A DNA stretch of 64,000 nt from Nitrospirillum amazonense (lineage in GTDB: Bacteria > Pseudomonadota > Alphaproteobacteria > Azospirillales > Azospirillaceae). Below the pieces are notes generated by a model that worked only from the letters and a program-made list of their open reading frames with translations, ran no database searches and was not told the origin of the DNA. A program made the position numbers and the translations under genes. Positions 51,387 to 59,457 of the stretch are shown one piece after another (positions within the stretch are counted from its first letter, which is position 1; every line of letters starts with the position of its first letter). Where the stretch lies: NCBI RefSeq assembly GCF_007828035.1, contig NZ_VITV01000008.1, positions 124,001 through 188,000 of the forward strand, written 5' to 3'.

Positions 51387-52043
51387 TCAGCGCGGCGTTA
51401 CGCTGGTGCTGGTCGATGTGCCGCCCGAGGCGTTCACCTTGGCCGATGCGCCCCCGGCGGACACGCTGTCCTGGCTCTGGACCCTGGCATGGTCGTTGGC
51501 GGACACGCCGGACTTGCCGGCCGAGACATCAGCGCCGCCGGTGGTGCCGGCCGACACGCCGGCACCACCGTTCAGCAGCGTCGGAGCTTTGGCGGCGCCC
51601 ACGGCCGTGGTGCTCGTGCTGCCGGTGGTCTGGGTCGTACCGGCGGCGGTACCGTTGGTCACGCCCATGGCGCCGGCGGTGGTGCCGTTCTCGACCTCCT
51701 GGGTGGTGGCCGCGGCGCTGGCGGCGGTACTGCCGGCCGCGTTGGCGTTCGCCTTGGCGGCATCGGTGGCGGCATTGGTGGTGTCCTGCGCCGTCACGGC
51801 GGCGCTGTCCCTCACCTGGCCGGCGGCGGCGGTGCCGCTGGCGGCGCGGGGGACGGCCTGGGCGTTCAAGCCGGCCATCGCATTCTGCTGGGCGCCCAGG
51901 TTGGCGCCGGTGGCGGTGTTCAGGGTGCTGCTGACGCCACCGGTCACGGCACCGGTGGCATGGCCGCCGATCAACTGCGCGTTGGCGGCGCCGGCCAGCA
52001 GGGCGGCGACAGCCACGCCGCTCAGGAGAAGACGGGTATTCAT
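51387..52043 (-). CDS. Secreted Ala/Thr/Gly-rich low-complexity protein
   Basis: 218 residues. A signal peptide (MNTRLLLSGVAVAALLAGAANA) precedes an Ala/Thr/Gly/Ser-rich, low-complexity body with no predicted globular fold (TTNAATDAAKANANAAGST, TTQTTGSTSTTAVGAAK). The signal peptide, ribosome site and upstream element match the two threonine-rich genes further right, so it is a divergent paralogue that lacks their C-terminal YPDGT...TDGYGN region. It could be a surface or biofilm polymer-like protein; function unknown. Confidence 0.7.
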   Translation of the reverse strand: MNTRLLLSGVAVAALLAGAANAQLIGGHATGAVTGGVSSTLNTATGANLGAQQNAMAGLNAQAVPRAASGTAAAGQVRDSAAVTAQDTTNAATDAAKANANAAGSTAASAAATTQEVENGTTAGAMGVTNGTAAGTTQTTGSTSTTAVGAAKAPTLLNGGAGVSAGTTGGADVSAGKSGVSANDHARVQSQDSVSAGGASAKVNASGGTSTSTSVTPR

Positions 52044-52086
52044 GGTGTTCCTCCGTATCGCAGTGCGGCAAGCGCCTTCAAATTTT

Positions 52087-52147
52087 CCGCGCCTGCCCTT
52101 GCTACAGAGGCCAGTTCATTACCCAATGATGGCGGCAATTTGGCAAG
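52087..52147 (-). promoter_or_regulatory. Conserved two-block upstream element, copy 1
   Basis: Minus-strand blocks TTGCCAAATTGCCGCCAT and GTAGCAAGGGCAGGCGCGG are about 22 bases apart. Equivalent blocks at the same spacing precede the other two secreted-protein genes (52835-52891, 53538-53594). Probably a shared promoter or regulator site. Confidence 0.5.
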
Positions 52148-52364
52148 GGAATGGATTCAATTGGCCTAATGCGAAAGCCGTAAAGGCTCAGAAATTTAAA
52201 ATATTCCTCTCTCTATTAAAAATGAAATTGATCTTCTATCCACCCACACACTTCCGGAATTTATGAGAATTTTTCAAAGACATGGCCGTGAGAAAGGGCG
52301 GGACGTCCCGGGGACATCCCGCCCTGTTTTCGCCGGTCGCAAGGACCGGTCACACCAACGGCGC
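52148..52364. other. AT-rich intergenic stretch with a terminator
   Basis: Between two of the secreted-protein genes. It is unusually AT-rich (for example AAATTTAAAATATTCC near 52193 and TTAAAAATGAAATTG near 52217) and holds the hairpin at 52296-52324. No gene is seen. Confidence 0.4.
52296..52324 (-). terminator. Terminator of the second secreted-protein gene
   Basis: GGGCGGGA/TCCCGCCC stem (52296-52303 and 52317-52324) about 40 bases after the stop on the minus strand, followed there by TTTCTC. Confidence 0.75.
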
Positions 52365-52787
52365 TCAGCGCGGCGTGCTGGTGGTGGTGGTGGTGGTCGT
52401 GGTGCTGGTGTTGCCGTAGCCATCCGTCTGGGTCGACTGGCGCTCCACCACGCTGCCGTCCGGCGTCTCCACCTTGCTGCCGCTGCGCGTGACCTTGGTG
52501 CCGTCCGGATAGGTCGTGGTGGTGGTGCGGGATTTGGTGACGCGATCGGCATCGGAACCCGTGACCGAACTGTAGGAGGTCTCGGTCGATTGGGTGGTAC
52601 CGGGCGCCATCATGTCGGGCGCGGGCGGCTGCACCGTGGTGGTTTCGGTGGTGGTGGTGCGGGACTGGGCCACCGGCACCGCGCTGGTGGTGACGGTGCG
52701 GGTGGTGGTCGTTTCGGACTGGGCGCAAGCCGCACCAGCCAGCAGGCTCGCCAGGGCCGCGCCAGTCAAAAGAAGACGGGTGCTCAT
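52365..52787 (-). CDS. Secreted threonine-rich protein
   Basis: 140 residues. The signal peptide MSTRLLLTGAALASLLAGAACA is followed by alternating Thr-rich runs (ETTTTRTVTTSAVPVAQSR and TTTTETTTVQPPAPDM), then YPDGTKVTRSGSKVETPDGS, ERQSTQTDGYGN and a Thr run ending in TPR. The C-terminal half (YPDG...KVETPDG...TQTDGYGN) is shared almost exactly with the next gene. No family is recognised; such proteins may be glycosylated surface or matrix polypeptides. Start 52787 follows GGAGGAAG. Confidence 0.72.
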   Translation of the reverse strand: MSTRLLLTGAALASLLAGAACAQSETTTTRTVTTSAVPVAQSRTTTTETTTVQPPAPDMMAPGTTQSTETSYSSVTGSDADRVTKSRTTTTTYPDGTKVTRSGSKVETPDGSVVERQSTQTDGYGNTSTTTTTTTTSTPR

Positions 52788-52834
52788 GACACTTCCTCCA
52801 TTGTGCGTTTCCGGTGGGCGCATTGGATTGAGTT

Positions 52835-52891
52835 GCCGCGCCCGCCTTGCTACGAAATTGAATTTTATTTCTGAATATGGCTGGATTTCGG
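52835..52891 (-). promoter_or_regulatory. Conserved two-block upstream element, copy 2
   Basis: Minus-strand CCGAAATCCAGCCATATTC and CGTAGCAAGGCGGGCGCGG, with the same spacing as copies 1 and 3. Confidence 0.5.
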
Positions 52892-52968
52892 TGTGTAATA
52901 GGAATGTTTTTGTCATTAATCATTAGAAATATTCGAATGAATTACATCATTATTTAAACCATAAAGAC

Positions 52969-53010
52969 AAATAAGGGCATGGCATCGTCGGGATGCCTTG
53001 CCCTTATTTT
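52969..53010 (-). terminator. Terminator of the third secreted-protein gene
   Basis: AAATAAGGGCA and TGCCCTTATTT arms (52969-53009) around an inner GGCATC/GATGCC hairpin, with T-rich flanks. Confidence 0.75.
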
Positions 53011-53053
53011 CCGTCAGGCCGGTGGGGTGGCGCCATCCACCCCCCGATTATCG

Positions 53054-53491
53054 TCAACGCGGCGTGCTGGTCGTCGTGGTGGTGCTGGTGGAATTGCCAT
53101 AGCCGTCGGTCTGGGTCGACTGATGCTCCACCGTGCTGCCGTCCGGGGTTTCCACCTTGCTCTTGCTGCGCGTGGACTTGCTGCCGTCCGGGTACGTTGT
53201 GGTCGTGGTCTTCGACTTGGCCGTGCGGTCATCGTCCGACCCGGACTGGGAGCTGTAGGTCTCGGTCGACTGGGTGGTACCGGGCATGGCCGCATCCATG
53301 GCCGCATCCGACGCCGCATCGGGGGCCGGAGGCTGCTGCGTGGTGGTTTCCGTGGTGGTGGTGCGCGACTGGGCCACAGGAACGGCGGTGGTCGTCGTAG
53401 TGCGCGAGGTCGTGGTTTCGGACTGGGCGCACGCCGCACCGGCCAGAAGGCTGGCGAAAGCCGCGCTGCTCAGAAGAAGACGGGTATTCAT
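53054..53491 (-). CDS. Secreted threonine-rich protein, close paralogue
   Basis: 145 residues. Signal peptide MNTRLLLSSAAFASLLAGAACA, then SETTTSRTTTTTAVPVAQSR, an Ala/Asp insert (PDAASDAAMDAAMPG), YPDGSKSTRSKSKVETPDGS and a C-terminal TQTDGYGNSTSTTTTTSTPR. It is clearly the duplicate of the previous gene and has its own promoter element and terminator, so the three genes are separate transcripts with shared regulation. Start 53491 has GGAGGAATA. Function unknown. Confidence 0.72.
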   Translation of the reverse strand: MNTRLLLSSAAFASLLAGAACAQSETTTSRTTTTTAVPVAQSRTTTTETTTQQPPAPDAASDAAMDAAMPGTTQSTETYSSQSGSDDDRTAKSKTTTTTYPDGSKSTRSKSKVETPDGSTVEHQSTQTDGYGNSTSTTTTTSTPR

Positions 53492-53537
53492 GGTTATTCC
53501 TCCGTATTTGCGTACGGCGGGCATCACATGAAACGAT

Positions 53538-53594
53538 GCGCCTGCCTGTTACCGACTAGAGTTCAGCCCCGTAATATGGCCGGAATTTGGCAAT
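53538..53594 (-). promoter_or_regulatory. Conserved two-block upstream element, copy 3
   Basis: Minus-strand TTGCCAAATTCCGGCCAT and GTAACAGGCAGGCGC at the same spacing as the other two copies. Confidence 0.5.
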
Positions 53595-53715
53595 AATTGC
53601 AGCTCTATTTGCTTAACTCCTTCGCTGATTACGGTGTATTTTAAAATGGATAGGAAAATCGGTGGGCGGCATATACTCCTCATGCCGCCCGAACCAAGCA
53701 TTCATCACTTAGCCA

Positions 53716-54162
53716 TCATGGATAGACAGCAGTCAGCCATTCGGCCAAGAGCGCCGGCTTTTCCTGACCTTCGATTTCAATGGTGACGGTGCGGGTCAAT
53801 ACCCAGCCGCCGCCCTTTTCCTCAACCGAATCCAGGGTCTGGCGGCTGCGCAGGCGCGACCCTGCCGGCACCGGCGCCAGGAAGCGGATCTTGTTGAAGC
53901 CATAGTTCACGCCCTTGCCGGCGTCCCGCACCTCCAGCGTCTGATAGCTGAAGGCGGCTAGCAACGACAGGGTGAGGAAGCCATGGGCGATGGTGCCGCC
54001 CAGGGCCGCCGTGGCACGCGGCACGTCGATATGGATCCATTGATGGTCGCCGGTGGCGTCGGCGAAACCGTTGATGCGGTCCTGATCCACCACCACCCAG
54101 TCGGAGTAGCCCAGGTCCCGTCCCACCAGGGTGGGCAGGTCGGCCATGTCCACGGTCAGCAT
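53716..54162 (-). CDS. MaoC family (R)-specific enoyl-CoA hydratase-like protein
   Basis: 148 residues, single hot-dog domain. The hydratase-2 motif is intact: INGFADATGDHQWIHIDVPRA holds the catalytic Asp and His, followed by GTIAHGFLTLSLL. It probably hydrates trans-2-enoyl-CoA to (R)-3-hydroxyacyl-CoA or a related thioester, linked to fatty acid or polyhydroxyalkanoate metabolism. Start 54162 has GAGGAGGGAA. It stands alone, divergent from the azlC gene. Confidence 0.9.
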   Translation of the reverse strand: MLTVDMADLPTLVGRDLGYSDWVVVDQDRINGFADATGDHQWIHIDVPRATAALGGTIAHGFLTLSLLAAFSYQTLEVRDAGKGVNYGFNKIRFLAPVPAGSRLRSRQTLDSVEEKGGGWVLTRTVTIEIEGQEKPALLAEWLTAVYP

Positions 54163-54357
54163 TCTGTTTCCCTCCTCGTTGTTGGCGCAGCAAGAGGTAT
54201 CCCGTGACACGGGGGGTCCCGCACGCGGTGGCAGGATGCCAAATTGGCGGGGCAAGGGCACGGACTATGCAATTCCCCAGGCGTACCGTTCGCCTACCAT
54301 AAGCGTCCTCCTCCTCTGCGGCCCCGCCTTTGGCCCGCCCTGACCAACGGACCATCC

Positions 54358-55131
54358 ATGACCGCCACCGCCTTGCCCGACGATGTCGCCCCGGACGAGC
54401 GGGAGCCCGGTCGGTCGGTGTGGGCGGAGTTCCGCCGGGGGCTCGCCGCCATGGCGCCCATTCTGCTGGGCGTGGCGCCCTTCGCCCTGGTGCTGGGCTC
54501 CCAGGCCGCGATGAAGGGCCTGAGCCCGCTGGAAGTGGCGCTGATGTGCGGCCTGAACTTCGCCGGCGGGTCGGAGTTCGTGGCCATCGAGCTGTGGCGC
54601 AGCCCGCCGCAGATCGCGCTGATCGCCGGCATGACCCTGCTGGTCAACTGCCGCCACCTGCTGATGGGGGCGTCATTCGCCCCGCATCTGCGGCGCCTGC
54701 GCCCCTGGCAGGCGGCGCTGGTGCTGTTCGTCATGGCCGATGAGACCTGGGCGCTGGGCATGGACGATGCCCGCCGCCGCATGGCCGTCACCGGCCGGCC
54801 GGGCATCAGCCTGCCTTACTATGCCGGCCTCGCCGTCTCCCTCTACATTGCCTGGGTGGCGGTGACGGTGCTGGGGGCGGTGGTGGGGCCGGTGCTGGGC
54901 AACCCCCACGCCTATGGCTTCGACATGGCCTTCACCGCCGTCTTCCTGGTGCTGATCCGCGGCATGTGGAAGGGCTGGCGCCGCGCCCTGCCCTGGCCGG
55001 TCAGCCTGGGCGTGGCCGCTGTCACCCATCTGGCGGTGCCGGGCGCCTGGTACGTGCCGGCCGGCACGCTGGCCGGCCTGGCCGTCGCCTATTTCGTTGC
55101 CGGCACCGAAACCCGGGAGGCCGCGTCGTGA
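54358..55131 (+). CDS. azlC: AzlC family branched-chain amino acid exporter, large subunit
   Basis: 257 residues with seven to eight predicted helices. Family segments are GLAAMAPILLGVAPFALVLG, LMCGLNFAGGSEFVAIELW, VNCRHLLMGASFAPHLR and MADETWALGMDDA. With AzlD it exports leucine, isoleucine or valine. ATG 54358 was chosen because the longer upstream frame reads over the promoter. The stop overlaps the azlD start (GTGA). Confidence 0.9.
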   Translation: MTATALPDDVAPDEREPGRSVWAEFRRGLAAMAPILLGVAPFALVLGSQAAMKGLSPLEVALMCGLNFAGGSEFVAIELWRSPPQIALIAGMTLLVNCRHLLMGASFAPHLRRLRPWQAALVLFVMADETWALGMDDARRRMAVTGRPGISLPYYAGLAVSLYIAWVAVTVLGAVVGPVLGNPHAYGFDMAFTAVFLVLIRGMWKGWRRALPWPVSLGVAAVTHLAVPGAWYVPAGTLAGLAVAYFVAGTETREAAS

Positions 55132-55448
55132 GCGACTTCGCCCGCTATCTCACCTTGGACGTACCGTCCCTGCTGGCCATCCTGGCCATGATGGCGGTGA
55201 CCTACGCCACCCGCGTCACGGGATACCTGGTACTGCGCAACCGCGCCCTCAGTGCCCGCGCCACCGCGGTGCTGGAGGCGGTGCCGGGCGCCGTGCTGAT
55301 CTCCGTCATCGCGCCGGCCTTAACCACCACCAATCCGGCGGACCTGCTGGGCCTGGCGGTGACCCTTGCCATGGCCTGCCGCTTCCCCATGCTGCCCACC
55401 GTCATCGTCGGCGTGGCCGTCACAGCCCTGTTGCGCCATGTGCTATGA
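55128..55448 (+). CDS. azlD: AzlD family branched-chain amino acid exporter, small subunit
   Basis: 106 residues from GTG overlapping the azlC stop. Three to four hydrophobic helices with MMAVTYATRVTGYLVLRN, EAVPGAVLISVIAPALTTTNPADLLG and MACRFPMLPTVIVGVAVTALLR, all characteristic of AzlD. It works with AzlC in the membrane. Confidence 0.9.
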   Translation: MSDFARYLTLDVPSLLAILAMMAVTYATRVTGYLVLRNRALSARATAVLEAVPGAVLISVIAPALTTTNPADLLGLAVTLAMACRFPMLPTVIVGVAVTALLRHVL

Positions 55449-55532
55449 AGTGGGGCGGCCGTCGCTAAACGGTTGAACCCCAACCGCGTCGTTGGCATCC
55501 TTCCCGCCCAAGGCCTAAGGGGGAAAAGCATC

Positions 55533-56393
55533 ATGATCGAACTCGTCATCGACCAGCGGCGGCGCGACTTGGGCGGGTTCGAGGTCGGGCGCATCCTGCC
55601 CGTGGCCCAGCGCCGCCATGTCGGCCCCTTCGTCTTCTTCGACCACATGGGCCCGGTGGACTTCCCCAAGGGCATCCCGCTGGAGCGGGACGTGCGCCCG
55701 CACCCGCACATCGGCCTGTCCACCGTCACCTACCTGTTTGATGGTGAGATCATGCACCGCGACAGTGTGGGCTCCGAACAGGCCATCCGCCCGGGCGAGG
55801 TCAACTGGATGACCGCCGGCAGCGGCATCACCCATTCCGAGCGCTTCGAAAAGGCCCGGGCCGAGGGCGGCGCCCTGCACGGCATCCAGGCCTGGGTGGC
55901 TCTGCCGGAGGCGGATGAGGAGACCGACCCCAGCTTTCATCATTACGGTGCGGACGACCTGCCCACCTATGAGCATGGCGGGCTGTGGGCCCGGCTGGTG
56001 GCGGGTGAGGCCTTCGGCGCCAAGGCCGGGGTCAAGACCCACTCCCCCCTGTTCTATGTGCACTGGGTGCTGCAGCCCGGCACCAAGGCGCAGCTGCCGG
56101 CCGAGTATCCGGAGCGCGCAGCCTATGTCGCCGTCGGCTCGGTGGAGGTGGAAGGCAGGACGGTGGAGGCCGGCCACATGCTGGTGTTCGCCCCCGGCCA
56201 GCCGGTGCTGTTCACCGCCGTCACCCCTGCGGTGGTCATGCTGCTGGGCGGGGAGCCGCTGGGCGACCGCTATATCGACTGGAACTTCGTCTCCTCCCGC
56301 AAGGAGCGGATCGAGCAGGCCAAGGCCGACTGGCGCGCCGGCCGCATGAAGCTGCCGGACCTGGACGACAAGGAATTCATTCCGCTGCCATAG
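55533..56393 (+). CDS. Pirin family protein
   Basis: 286 residues, two cupin domains. The N-terminal domain has the conserved metal-binding set RPHPHIGLSTVTYLFDGEIMHRDS and WMTAGSGITHSER (two His near HPH, one at MHR, one at THSER). The C-terminal pirin_C domain follows FYVHWVLQPGTKAQLP. Bacterial pirins have quercetin-dioxygenase-like or regulatory roles, unassigned here. Start 55533 follows AAGGGGGAAAAG. Confidence 0.9.
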   Translation: MIELVIDQRRRDLGGFEVGRILPVAQRRHVGPFVFFDHMGPVDFPKGIPLERDVRPHPHIGLSTVTYLFDGEIMHRDSVGSEQAIRPGEVNWMTAGSGITHSERFEKARAEGGALHGIQAWVALPEADEETDPSFHHYGADDLPTYEHGGLWARLVAGEAFGAKAGVKTHSPLFYVHWVLQPGTKAQLPAEYPERAAYVAVGSVEVEGRTVEAGHMLVFAPGQPVLFTAVTPAVVMLLGGEPLGDRYIDWNFVSSRKERIEQAKADWRAGRMKLPDLDDKEFIPLP

Positions 56394-56417
56394 TCCGCAC
56401 GCTTGACGGAAGCTAAA

Positions 56418-56888
56418 ATGAGAGATTATTTGAACGATTACCCAAACGTATTGTACGTACTGCGCCTGAATGTCTCTGCGTCGGCTCCTATTGATCGCGG
56501 AAAAAGGGATAAGTTTTGCTTCATGGCGGACAAAAGCAATGTAAAATTTGGATCGGCTAGAAGTTTTATAGAAAGAACAAAAAATTACAAATATGTATTT
56601 AATGAAAGAGAGCAAGAAGAAAAATTATTCGATATTTTTCCCCTTTTGTCAATATGTTCCATTGAAAACGCCAGAAGAATTGAGAAAATTATATTAGGAA
56701 AATTTGAATGTTATAGAGTCTATTATAGCAGTCTTCATAATAAAAGGTCATGCACGCTAGAGTGGCTTCATAGTCCTGTGACCGCAGAGGATGTGGCTCG
56801 GGTTTCTAGAGAGGTCGCGCAAGAGTTTGGAGTTGGCAAAGAACTATTTGGAATGAATAATTTGCTCGGCGAATTTCCCAACGTATAA
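56418..56888 (+). CDS. AT-rich hypothetical protein, GIY-YIG/MUG113-like
   Basis: 156 residues encoded by DNA far less GC-rich than anything around it, with Lys, Asn and Ile-rich composition. YVLRLNV opens the protein, and NVKFGSARSFIERTKNYKY is followed by LLSICSIENARRIEKIILGKF and CTLEWLHSPV. That order (VKIG-like, R...Y, a middle Glu, then EWF-like) recalls GIY-YIG endonucleases of the T5orf172/MUG113 type, but the exact catalytic Tyr/Arg/Glu set is not certain. It is flanked by pirin and rraA and looks horizontally acquired. No ribosome site is strong. Confidence 0.55.
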   Translation: MRDYLNDYPNVLYVLRLNVSASAPIDRGKRDKFCFMADKSNVKFGSARSFIERTKNYKYVFNEREQEEKLFDIFPLLSICSIENARRIEKIILGKFECYRVYYSSLHNKRSCTLEWLHSPVTAEDVARVSREVAQEFGVGKELFGMNNLLGEFPNV

Positions 56889-56898
56889 GTTTTAATAT

Positions 56899-57375
56899 TC
56901 ACAAACGTACCGCACTGACGACGATACCGTCCTCATCGGCGTAGAGCCAGGCGCCGGGCGTGAACTGCGCGCCACCGAAGGATAGGGGCACGTCCACCTG
57001 GCCGGCGCCGGTCTTGGTGCTTTTCTTCGGGTTGGTGCCCAGCGCCTTGATGCCGAGGTCGATGTGGGCCAGGGCCACGCTGTCGCGCACGGCGCCCCAC
57101 AGCACCAGGCCGGCCCAGCCGTGCTTGAACGCCAGGCCGGCGATGACGTCGCCCACCAGGGCGGTGCGCAGCGAGCCGTGGCCGTCCACCACCAGGACGG
57201 CACCCTCGCCCGCCTCGGACAGCGTATGCTTCAGCAGGGCGTTGTCCTCATGGCAGCGCACGGTCCGGATGGGCCCGTGGAAGGAAGCCCGCGCCCCGAA
57301 GGAGCGGAACTGGATCTCGCAGCTTTGCAGGCTGTCCTCATAAGCATCGACCAAGTCGGCGGTGCGATGGGTCAT
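56899..57375 (-). CDS. rraA: RraA family protein
   Basis: 158 residues, matching the size and sequence of RraA (regulator of RNase E, HMG aldolase-like fold): [78 protein letters not shown]. In E. coli RraA inhibits RNase E; many homologues instead act as 4-hydroxy-4-methyl-2-oxoglutarate aldolases, so the role here is open. The start at 57375 has GGGAGGGG. The convergent neighbour is the AT-rich gene, only 10 bases away. Confidence 0.88.
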   Translation of the reverse strand: MTHRTADLVDAYEDSLQSCEIQFRSFGARASFHGPIRTVRCHEDNALLKHTLSEAGEGAVLVVDGHGSLRTALVGDVIAGLAFKHGWAGLVLWGAVRDSVALAHIDLGIKALGTNPKKSTKTGAGQVDVPLSFGGAQFTPGAWLYADEDGIVVSAVRL

Positions 57376-57564
57376 GCCACCCCTCCCTTCCCTGCCAAGG
57401 TTTCTCCTTATCCTAGCGCATTTTGGCCGGCACGGCAGCGGCGAGGATGGAACCGTGACCACACTCTTAAGTGACTACATGGATGTGTATACTGCAGCGG
57501 TAAGGTCTGGTGCCGGATTTGGAAATCAAGGCCGGCGCTGGACCAGGAACGGTGGGGAATTTCC

Positions 57565-58905
57565 GTGGCTTATTCCATCTATGTCTTGGTGGTGCTGGTG
57601 CTGGCCTATGTGCTGGCCTTCATCGACCGCCAGATCCTGACCTTACTGGCGGTGCCGATGAAGGCCGATCTGGGCCTCAGCGACCTGCAGCTCAGCCTGC
57701 TGCAGGGCTTGTCCTTCGCCCTGTTCCTGGCCATTGGCGGCCTGCCCATCGGCCGCCTGGTGGATCGGCGGCGGCGCACGGCGGTGCTGGCCGCCGGCGT
57801 CGCGGCTTGGAGCCTGTTCACCGCGGCCTGTGGCTTAGCGCGATCCTTTCCAGCCCTGTTCGTGGCGCGCGTGGGCGTGGGCTTTGGCGAGGCGACCATG
57901 GTCCCCTCGGCCTACTCCCTGATTGGCGACCTGTTCCACGGCCGGCGCCTGGGCCTGGCCATCGGCTTGTACAACATGGGCCCCTATGTGGGCGCCGGGC
58001 TGGCCCTGATCCTGGGCGGACTGGTGCTGCACCATCTGCCGCCGGATGTCGTGCTCCCCCTGCTGGGCAGCCTGCGCGGCTGGCAGGTGGTGTTCCTGCT
58101 GCTGGGGCCCGTGGGCCTGCTGATGGCGCTGTGGGTCGTCACCGTGCGGGAACCGGAAAGAACGGGCGCCGGGGCGCACACCGCGCCCAACTGGGCCGAG
58201 GTGCGGGCCTACTACCGCGCCCATGGCGTCAACGCCCTGATGGTCAACCTGGCCGGCACCTTCGCCGCCATGGCGCTGTACAGCCTGGGTGCCTGGCTGC
58301 CGCATCTGCTGGCCCGCATCCACCACATGAAGCCGCTGGACATCGGCCAGGGCATGGGCTGGCGCCTGATGGTGTTCGGCGCCGGCGGCGCCTTGCTGGC
58401 CGGCATCCTGGGTGACCTCCTGCGCCGACGGGGCTTGGTCCAGGGACGCCTGGTCGTGATGATCGCCGGTGCCGCCGCGTCTTGCCTGCTGCTTTACCCC
58501 GCCCTGCGCGCGCCAGACGGCGCCGGCGCGCTGGCATGGCTGGGGCCGCTGATCGGCTGCATGACCCTGGCCATCGGCTCCAGCCCCCCGGCCTTGCAGG
58601 AGATCACCCCCAACCGCCTGCGCGGGTTCCAGCACGCCGTGGCGGCACTGATCGCCACCCTGCTGGGCCTGGGTGCGGGCCCGTCAGTTGTGGCCCTGGT
58701 GACGGACAAGGTGCTGCGCGACGAAAGCCGGCTGGACCTGTCGCTGCTGCTGACCCTGCCCGCCATGCTGGGCATCTGCATCCTGCTGGCGCTGATCGTG
58801 TGCCGCCGCTACGCCGCCAGCCTGGCGGCCATGGCGTCAACCGGTGAAACGGTGCCAACCGCCGGCCTTTCCCTTTCGGGGGCAAGCGGAAACGCCACAA
58901 CCTGA
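57565..58905 (+). CDS. MFS transporter
   Basis: 446 residues from a GTG start with GGTGGGG upstream. Twelve helices; the opening LVLAYVLAFIDRQILTLLAVPMKADLGLSDLQLSLLQG and the loop GRLVDRRRRTAVLAAGVAAWS are typical of the Spinster/organic-acid-type MFS group found in alphaproteobacteria. The second half includes SSPPALQEITPNRLRGFQHAVAAL. Substrate unknown. It stands alone between rraA and a lectin-like gene. Confidence 0.85.
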   Translation: MAYSIYVLVVLVLAYVLAFIDRQILTLLAVPMKADLGLSDLQLSLLQGLSFALFLAIGGLPIGRLVDRRRRTAVLAAGVAAWSLFTAACGLARSFPALFVARVGVGFGEATMVPSAYSLIGDLFHGRRLGLAIGLYNMGPYVGAGLALILGGLVLHHLPPDVVLPLLGSLRGWQVVFLLLGPVGLLMALWVVTVREPERTGAGAHTAPNWAEVRAYYRAHGVNALMVNLAGTFAAMALYSLGAWLPHLLARIHHMKPLDIGQGMGWRLMVFGAGGALLAGILGDLLRRRGLVQGRLVVMIAGAAASCLLLYPALRAPDGAGALAWLGPLIGCMTLAIGSSPPALQEITPNRLRGFQHAVAALIATLLGLGAGPSVVALVTDKVLRDESRLDLSLLLTLPAMLGICILLALIVCRRYAASLAAMASTGETVPTAGLSLSGASGNATT

Positions 58906-59001
58906 GAAATCTATTTTTGTAGGAAGCTCCCGCAAAAAGATGTATGAGGAGGAATATCGCTTATGCGCGCATAGGTTGTCGCGCCAGCCCTGGAGAAGAG
59001 C

Positions 59002-59379
59002 ATGTACAACACCGCCACCTTCCCTGTGCCGGACGGCACCACCATCAAGATCAACGGCTTCACCAATTCCGGCTATTGGGCCCAGCGCATCGTGATCGAG
59101 GTCACGGGCCAGGCGCCCATCACCTGGAACGGCACCGGCGCCCAGAACAACAAGCTGGTGGGCCAGGTGGTGATCCCGCCCGGCAACGGCCGGCAGGTCA
59201 GCATCACCATGTCCTATGATCCGGGCGGCGGCTTCGCCCCTTCCACCGTCGTGAAGATCCCCTTCGATGATCCCAGCCTGACCGGCTTCGTCATCGGCGG
59301 CCAGGACGCCGGCGGCCGCCCCAATGGCCCTGCCAGCTGGAACACGGTGGCCTTCGTCTATTGGGCCAAGGGCTATTAA
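59002..59379 (+). CDS. LecB/PA-IIL-like beta-sandwich protein with altered calcium loop
   Basis: 125 residues, no signal peptide, ribosome site GGAGAAGAG. The order of strands ATFPVPDGTTIKINGFTNSG, IVIEVTG, NNKLVGQVVIPPGNG, VSITMSYDP, VVKIPFDDPSLTGFVIGG, VAFVYW follows that of the fucose-binding lectin LecB (PA-IIL). Matching segments include GTT...FTNS and LTGFVIGGQDAGG against the LecB EDGTDNDYND loop. That loop, which binds two calcium ions, is replaced here by QDAGGRPNGPASWNT, so calcium-dependent sugar binding as in LecB is unlikely. Similarity was judged by eye. A strong hairpin follows. Confidence 0.5.
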   Translation: MYNTATFPVPDGTTIKINGFTNSGYWAQRIVIEVTGQAPITWNGTGAQNNKLVGQVVIPPGNGRQVSITMSYDPGGGFAPSTVVKIPFDDPSLTGFVIGGQDAGGRPNGPASWNTVAFVYWAKGY

Positions 59380-59417
59380 GGCGGCGCTCGCTCCGGCGGA
59401 CGCAGTGGCGTCCTACA

Positions 59418-59446
59418 GCGGCATGAGGCTTGTGCCCTCATGCCGC
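59418..59446. terminator. Strong hairpin between the lectin-like gene and pckG
   Basis: GCGGCATGAGG (59418-59428) is the perfect inverse of CCTCATGCCGC (59436-59446), an 11-bp stem. It serves the two convergent genes; no long U tract. Confidence 0.65.
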
Positions 59447-59457
59447 TGACAAAGGTG

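Noticed and set aside
52360-53440. GTGGTGGTG/ACCACC runs as a microsatellite or CRISPR-like array
   Set aside because: They are codons of threonine runs within secreted proteins; there are no spacers or regular repeat units.
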